From Diplolepis rosae (taxonomy: Eukaryota; Arthropoda; Insecta; Hymenoptera; Diplolepididae): 64,000 bases of DNA. The notes beneath the pieces are model-generated. The model was not told where the DNA came from, did no database searches, and worked only from the letters and a program-made list of their open reading frames with translations. This document shows positions 58,787 through 64,000 of the stretch, in pieces. The stretch covers positions 5,187,001 to 5,251,000 of the forward strand of contig JAPYXD010000466.1 of NCBI GenBank assembly GCA_030998225.1. Direction: 5' to 3'. Every line of letters begins with the position of its first letter. Position 1 is the stretch's first letter. A program made the position numbers and the translations under genes.

Positions 58787-61631
58787 GTGGGTGTCACCAA
58801 AGTACGATTTACCTTTACCTTATCATATCGAAATGTCTTCCGCACCTACAGAAGTTTCTCTGTTAAACAATATTCATTCTCAATACACCAAAATTAAGAT
58901 TCAGAGCATGATTTGATATATACATGCATTTGTAATTTATCACTATGTACACTAACCTGACACTTGTTTCTTTAAAAAATGGTCTTCATTCGTTAAAATA
59001 GATTAATAATTAATAAATTATTTAAATTGAAGTCGAGAAAAATTTAGATAATAATATAAACGACTTTGTACGGAGGATATTTGTTTTTCAAGTGTCAGAA
59101 CGGGGTTAAAAATATTGAGGTTAGAGTGACACAACCCTGTCTGTCATTTATCTTAGGGGAAATTCCGTGGTTGGGTTCAACTCGATAATCCACCACTTGT
59201 TTATAGATGTACATATTTGTATTTAGATTACTGAGATGCAACCCAGTTTATTTTGATAAATGAGTTGATAGATTTGGCAATGGGAAAATTTATTTGAAAG
59301 TTCAGGTTTTAGTGATAAAATACATAAATATATAATTAAGAGTGAAATGATAAATATATTTACAGTGATATCACATTAATTTATAAAATCTTTTAAAAAA
59401 TATCACAAACTTTTTGAGGTTTTTAAGAAAGTAGGTCATCGACACTTATTTATCAATATAACCTAACACTTTCGTTTTGAATTGCATAATTATTATTATT
59501 GGCTTTAAAAGCCAGCTAAGAACATCCAAAGTATTTAATATTAATACTAAGAGTCGATATAAGTCCTGTTTATTATTAATCACATATGCATAATTATTAT
59601 ATAAGTATTATGAATAAAGAGAGAGTTTACAGCAAACATTTTGAGAAAGTGTTTTCAAATTCCATTAATAAATAATGATTCTTCCAAACAAGATTATTTC
59701 ATTCAATTCATAATTTAAAAATATTTTTAACAAATATTATTATTAAAATCTTCAGCTGTATACAAAAATGCATGTTAAACATAATTGATTCTCAATGGTG
59801 AAAACCATACGGTTTATACTTTTTTTTCGTCTTTATCGCGTTGTATATGCCTTAAGTACAAACACATGCATATAAGGGAAAATTGCAGGTCAACGTTCGT
59901 CTCATCTTCTATTCTTAGGGATAGGATAGGTCACTAATACAAATAATGACCTTTGTCACATTCCCATCGTGGAGAGTGGAAATGACATTTGCAATTAAAT
60001 TATTTTTTTTTAATCACAAATTACGGAGTACAAAATTATATCGATTATTACTAGTCTTATCGTTTTGAAACTTTTTCAAATTTTGTATATTGCTGTAATC
60101 TAACATGTTCGTCATTAACACAGATTACTTTAGAAGATTAAAACGGAAGATTAATTTTTGCTTTTAATTTTATAATTTCTCGTTTGAAAGTTTGTCTGAA
60201 GAAGACACTTTTTATGTGATATATTTTAATTTAATGACCTGATTGCAAAAGAAAATCTTGTATAAAAAAATGCTCTCGAATACTTTTCTGAAGTTAATTC
60301 GTGTGTATTTGTTTTTTCAACACGTTCTATAATGAATGTCATTGCACAATCAATAACAGAGTGATTTTAGCGTGACAGTGAGTCACATGAAACATGTGTT
60401 GTTGTGTGGCGCGGTTACAATGAATCGGCTTCGTAACGAAGCGTAAAATACGTAGTTGCACTAGATAATTCCACTTATTATTCCATTTTATCTCGTTTCA
60501 AAGTATCATCTTTTCCAAAAGACTTGAATCATTATTGACTTGCTCCAATACTAGGGTCAAGTATATTTCACCTGTCATAGGCTAAATAATTGTTTTGCTT
60601 TGATCTTATTTTCTTAATTTATATATTGGATCTTAATAAATGTATTGTATTCTCCCAACGTAATGAAAACTTTTGAAGATGAAAGAAATTCGAAAACGCG
60701 CTTAGGGGCTGAATTTCAGTTTGTACTTTTTTTAAACATTAGTTCTCGTACTTTTCTATCTACGCTTTTTATAAATTCGCAGGAAAAAAAGTTGAAGAGC
60801 TCTCTAGTTGTCGTACCGAGATCGTCGTGAATCTTTGAAAGCCTGAATCAACGCATCACTGCTAACCCAAAAAGAAACTCACTGTTTCAACTTTCGCCAT
60901 GAAGTGCTTCTCGCCCTCTTTATACTTGTTATGTCTCTCGACATGAAAGAACGTCTATGGACATGAAAAGTATCCCTAAACACGAACGACTTTCATAATT
61001 AGAATACAGTCTACTCTAAAAAGTCTAGCCACAATTACAATTTTTATAATTTTTACACAATCTTCAAATATAACTTTTTAAGAAATTGCTGTTCGAAATC
61101 CTTTTTTTTGTAGTTTTAATGAATAACTTGTAAGTAGGTCGAAGGTTCTTTTTAAAAAATTTGCTTAATCTTATTGAGGAAGCATATGCAGACAGCAGCT
61201 TAGTTAGCACGTATCATTTTCCTCTCGATAGGAAAAAGTTATCGATTGATGTCTCAGCAACACCCCTTAGTAGTGTTGGACGAACGTGGATATAGTTTCC
61301 ACTTCATCCTTCTTCCTCTCTACTTGTCCTTTATTCTTCCTCAATATTCTCGAGTTCTCTCAGCCCAGTTTCCCTCTTTACTAAGAGTATGTTCGCACCA
61401 AGCACATTCAGTCTTGTGGAAAAGACCTCTTATACTATAAGATGTCTACATTACTTAAGGGCGAAAGAAAACAGCGCATTTTAGTTTTTAATGTTTTAAT
61501 TGTTGGACCACTTATTTAATTGTAATTATAAAATATTCTCTTATCAAAAGTCTTTTTACATTTGAAAAAAAAATTCTTGAGCTTTTTATTTCTTCTGAAG
61601 ATTTTGAATATGAGGAATTATTGTACATATA
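58787..61631 (+). other. first intron of the ANKS1-like gene (left part)
   Basis: It follows the GTGGGTG donor. No further exon with ankyrin-repeat character is seen, so intron 1 is at least 5.2 kb and continues past the window. Otherwise AT-rich with no clear element. Confidence 0.5.
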
Positions 61632-62909
61632 TTGGGTTGTCCCAGAAGTAATTGCCGATTTTTTCATACAAATTAAACACATTTTTTAAATACAAGGAAT
61701 GAACTTCAATCAATGATATATTTTCTATTTCTGGATATTTATCTTTCTGGTAACTTCATGATTCCGCGCTCATAGGACTTCTGGCCTTTATCGGCAAAAA
61801 ACTGAACCAAGTGCGATTTCACAGCTTTATCATCATTGAAAGTTTTACCTTTCAAGGAGTTCTGTAAAAATCGAAATATATAGTAATTTGATGGTTATAA
61901 AATCAGGGCTATATGGTGGATGTAACATCACTTCCCAACCAAGCCTTAATAATTTTTGGCGAGTAGCTAAAGATGTATGTGGTGTAGCGTTGTCATGCTG
62001 AAAAATTACACCTTTACGATTGACTAATTCTGGCCGTTTTTCTTTGACCGCTGCGTTCAATTTATTCAGCTGACGACAGTAGACATTCGAATTAATCGTT
62101 TGGTTCTTTGGAAGCAGCTCAAAAAATACCACACCTTACCAATTCCACCAAACAGACAGCATAATATTTTTTGACGCAATTCAGCTTTTGATACTGTTTG
62201 TGGTGGTTCATCACGCTTGGACCATGATCGTTTTCGAACGACGCTATTGTAAACAATCCATTTTTCATTACCAGTGATAATTCGTTTAAAAAAAGGATCG
62301 AATTCATTGCGTTTAAGATGCAAATCAAAACCAAAATCATTTATAAAATGAATTTCTTTCATTTCATGTGGAATACAAATATCAAGTTTTTTAACGAGTC
62401 TAAGACGTTGTATATGACGGTCGATTTTTGATTTTGATATTTTTAACATTTCATCAATCTCTTGTACAGTTCCATGACAATCCAATTCGATTATGACTTT
62501 GATTTGGTTATCATCAAGTTCATTTGGCCGACCTAAGCGTTGCTCATCTTTTAGTGAAAAATCCCCAGAATGGAACTTATCAAACCAATGTCGACACTGT
62601 ATGTCTTTTAAGGCTTCCCCGCCATACACATCACGTAACTTTTTAGAAGCCTGTGCTGCGTTCTTTCCTTTCCGAAAATAAAAAAGCAAAATATGACGAA
62701 AATGCTCGTCCTTTTTACACTCCATCTTAAAGTTGATGCCAAACTAACAACTGTAAACGAAATTACGCGCAATTTGTTTGTAAATGAAGCTAAGAGTGGC
62801 AGCTAACAAATGCCAGGAGGAAAAAATCATGACATTGAAAAAAGCCATTCAAAAATATGGTCAAAGACATCTATATGTAAACTCGGCAATTACTTCTGGG
62901 ACAACCCAA
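61632..62909 (-). mobile_element. mariner element, 1278 bp, complete ends
   Basis: The ends TTGGGTTGTCCCAGAAGTAA and TTACTTCTGGGACAACCCAA are perfect over at least 26 bp, with TA on both sides. Size and ends are typical of full-length mariner. The transposase (61739-62725) is inactive. It lies in the first intron of the ANKS1-like gene, antisense to it. Confidence 0.95.
61739..62725 (-). pseudogene. mariner transposase, catalytically dead
   Basis: It starts MECKKDEHFRHILLFYFRKG. An HTH region (CRHWFDKFHSGDFSLKDEQR, then LGRPNELDD) precedes the catalytic domain. The first catalytic Asp is Asn (ITGNEKWIVYN, GAT to AAT). A one-base shift in a T-run near 62130 separates the two main frames. The second Asp is kept (VIFQHDNATPHTS). 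After HPPYSPD another shift occurs near 61890, and the restored frame reads PSNYY, so the third Asp is also Asn. The end, SYERGIMKLPER, is intact to a TAA at 61739. Total length fits the usual roughly 330-350 residues. Confidence 0.9.
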
Positions 62910-63530
62910 TAGTAAAATGCACAAATGAAAATTTCAGGTCAGGAATTAATTCTAGGTCGATTTAATTAAAAGAATTTTTAGTTGGAGCAATAAATCTTGG
63001 GGAAGAGTTTCCAGATGGTTGAGCATTTTTTAGTTCATTGGAGCTACCTATGTACAATTTATCCTTGACCCACCCCATTATTGCTGTTATCATTCTGTAC
63101 AGAAGTTAATCAATCGCATGGGAAACGACGCAATCCAAGTTATTGGGTAATTTCGAGTTGGTACTGGACTAGGTCTGACTTTTGTGGTAATTTGTGTCTC
63201 TATCTGTCTAACTTTGGACGTACACTCTTAATTAAGTCTTTGCAAGAAAGCGTCCTCTGTTGACAGACGGTCGTCTGCCCTTTTCGAGGGCAAGCGATTA
63301 TCGTCCCCTCGTGCACACGTCAGTACGCATAAACACACGTACATATGTGCAAATACCCACATATTCATGCGTTTAAACAAACTCATTCATTCAAAAAAAA
63401 AATTAATCAATTTTATTCCATATTATTTTAAACAATGTATTAATACAGAAAAATCTTTAGTTGTTTTAGAAATCATTTATGTTCCATATTAAAATAGCGC
63501 AAACTCAGGAATCAATTTTATTAAACTTGC
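62910..63530 (+). other. intronic DNA
   Basis: No feature; a GC-richer stretch near 63240-63330 has no coding signal. Confidence 0.35.
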
Positions 63531-63660
63531 ACGGAGAAAAAATCTAACTATAATAGCATGAGTGATATGTATGCGAGAAAAGCTATGTTCAACATGCTAC
63601 GATTGTTCGATTTTAATGCTTTTCTTATTTAGCATGAGTCATGCTCTACAATAAAAGCAT
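63531..63660. repeat. MITE end fragment
   Basis: CACGGAGAAAAAATCTAAC, followed by repeated palindromic AGCATGAGT / CATGCT words, is the style of the CACGGAGAAA-ended elements. The opposite end was not found before about 63.9 kb. Confidence 0.35.
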
Positions 63661-64000
63661 GAGATTCGAGCAATCGCAGCACGGTATGAACAGTGCTTTT
63701 CTTCTACATGATAGTAATACTATTATAGTCACATTTTTCTCTTTGTGTGGTATCGTTGTCTTCTTTCCTTGCTTCATGTTCTGTAATACTTTTGTTTCTC
63801 ATTATATTCTCTTCCTCACAGTGTGTCCGGCAAGAGCGTGTATTTTCTATTAAGCGGACTGTGATGACATTGAATATCTTTTATAACACTCTATAGTGAA
63901 TCTGCATGCTGCGTGTTTGAAGCATACAACTAGAAATGTACGGTAAAATTGACTTTACCAGGGTATGCGCAGTTCATCAGTTTTACCCTCCAAGTATGGT
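63661..64000 (+). other. intronic DNA to window edge
   Basis: No supported feature. Confidence 0.35.

Noticed and set aside
58510..58845. 111-codon minus-strand frame over the ANKS1-like exon
   Set aside because: Shadow of the GC-rich 5' UTR and exon 1; the plus strand has the homologous start and a donor site.

Overview
The window is an AT-rich piece of an animal nuclear genome, almost certainly an insect; a hymenopteran would fit but is not proven. It has spliced host-gene exons, mariner, Ty3/gypsy and non-LTR retroelements, and very many palindromic non-autonomous DNA transposons. There are no operons, rRNA genes, phage genes or CRISPR arrays. Only two places look like host coding sequence: exon 1 of an ANKS1-like gene (58683-58786, + strand), whose first intron runs off the right edge, and an unidentified GC-rich exon (9946-10226) whose most protein-like frame is cut by one in-frame TGA.

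Layout. 0-4 kb: non-coding DNA with a tRNA-derived repeat and small MITEs. 4-9.2 kb: a dispersed repeat (called R here) split by a foldback MITE, a Tc1-like MITE, then a 2.45 kb element with CCCAGGCGGAAA ends, an array of 81-82 bp units and a tRNA-like core. 9.2-16 kb: mostly featureless apart from the candidate exon. 16-23 kb: mariner and gypsy remnants carrying MITEs, a LINE fragment and more MITEs. 23.3-29.4 kb: a decayed but nearly complete RNase H-bearing LINE on the minus strand with a (GAA)n tail. 30.4-31.6 kb: a long foldback element. 32.8-38.5 kb: a nested stack, with a CACTGAGAAAAA-ended element holding a second CCCAGGCGGAAA element, a tandem array and a 1.15 kb GGGTAAGTGTG-ended element. 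39.7-40.8 kb: an internally deleted transposon whose parent-type copy lies at 47.2-50.5 kb. 45.5-53.9 kb: an 8.4 kb element with about 1 kb inverted termini and a 9 bp target duplication, with that parent-type transposon inside it. 54-58 kb: a second R repeat and second copies of two families. 58.5-64 kb: ANKS1-like 5' end and first intron, carrying a dead mariner.

Most interesting points. (1) A TIR-bounded element with 4 bp target duplications encodes a protein resembling the family usually left uncharacterised (DUF7869-like); a full-length decayed copy and an internally deleted copy are both present, which argues that this protein is a transposase. (2) The 8.4 kb long-TIR element has a target duplication confirmed by an uninterrupted copy of its target repeat elsewhere in the window. 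(3) The CCCAGGCGGAAA family combines subterminal arrays of one short motif with a tRNA-like core, and the motif differs between copies in a coordinated way at both ends. Everything mobile that could be read is broken by stops, frameshifts or lost catalytic residues, so no active element is evident.
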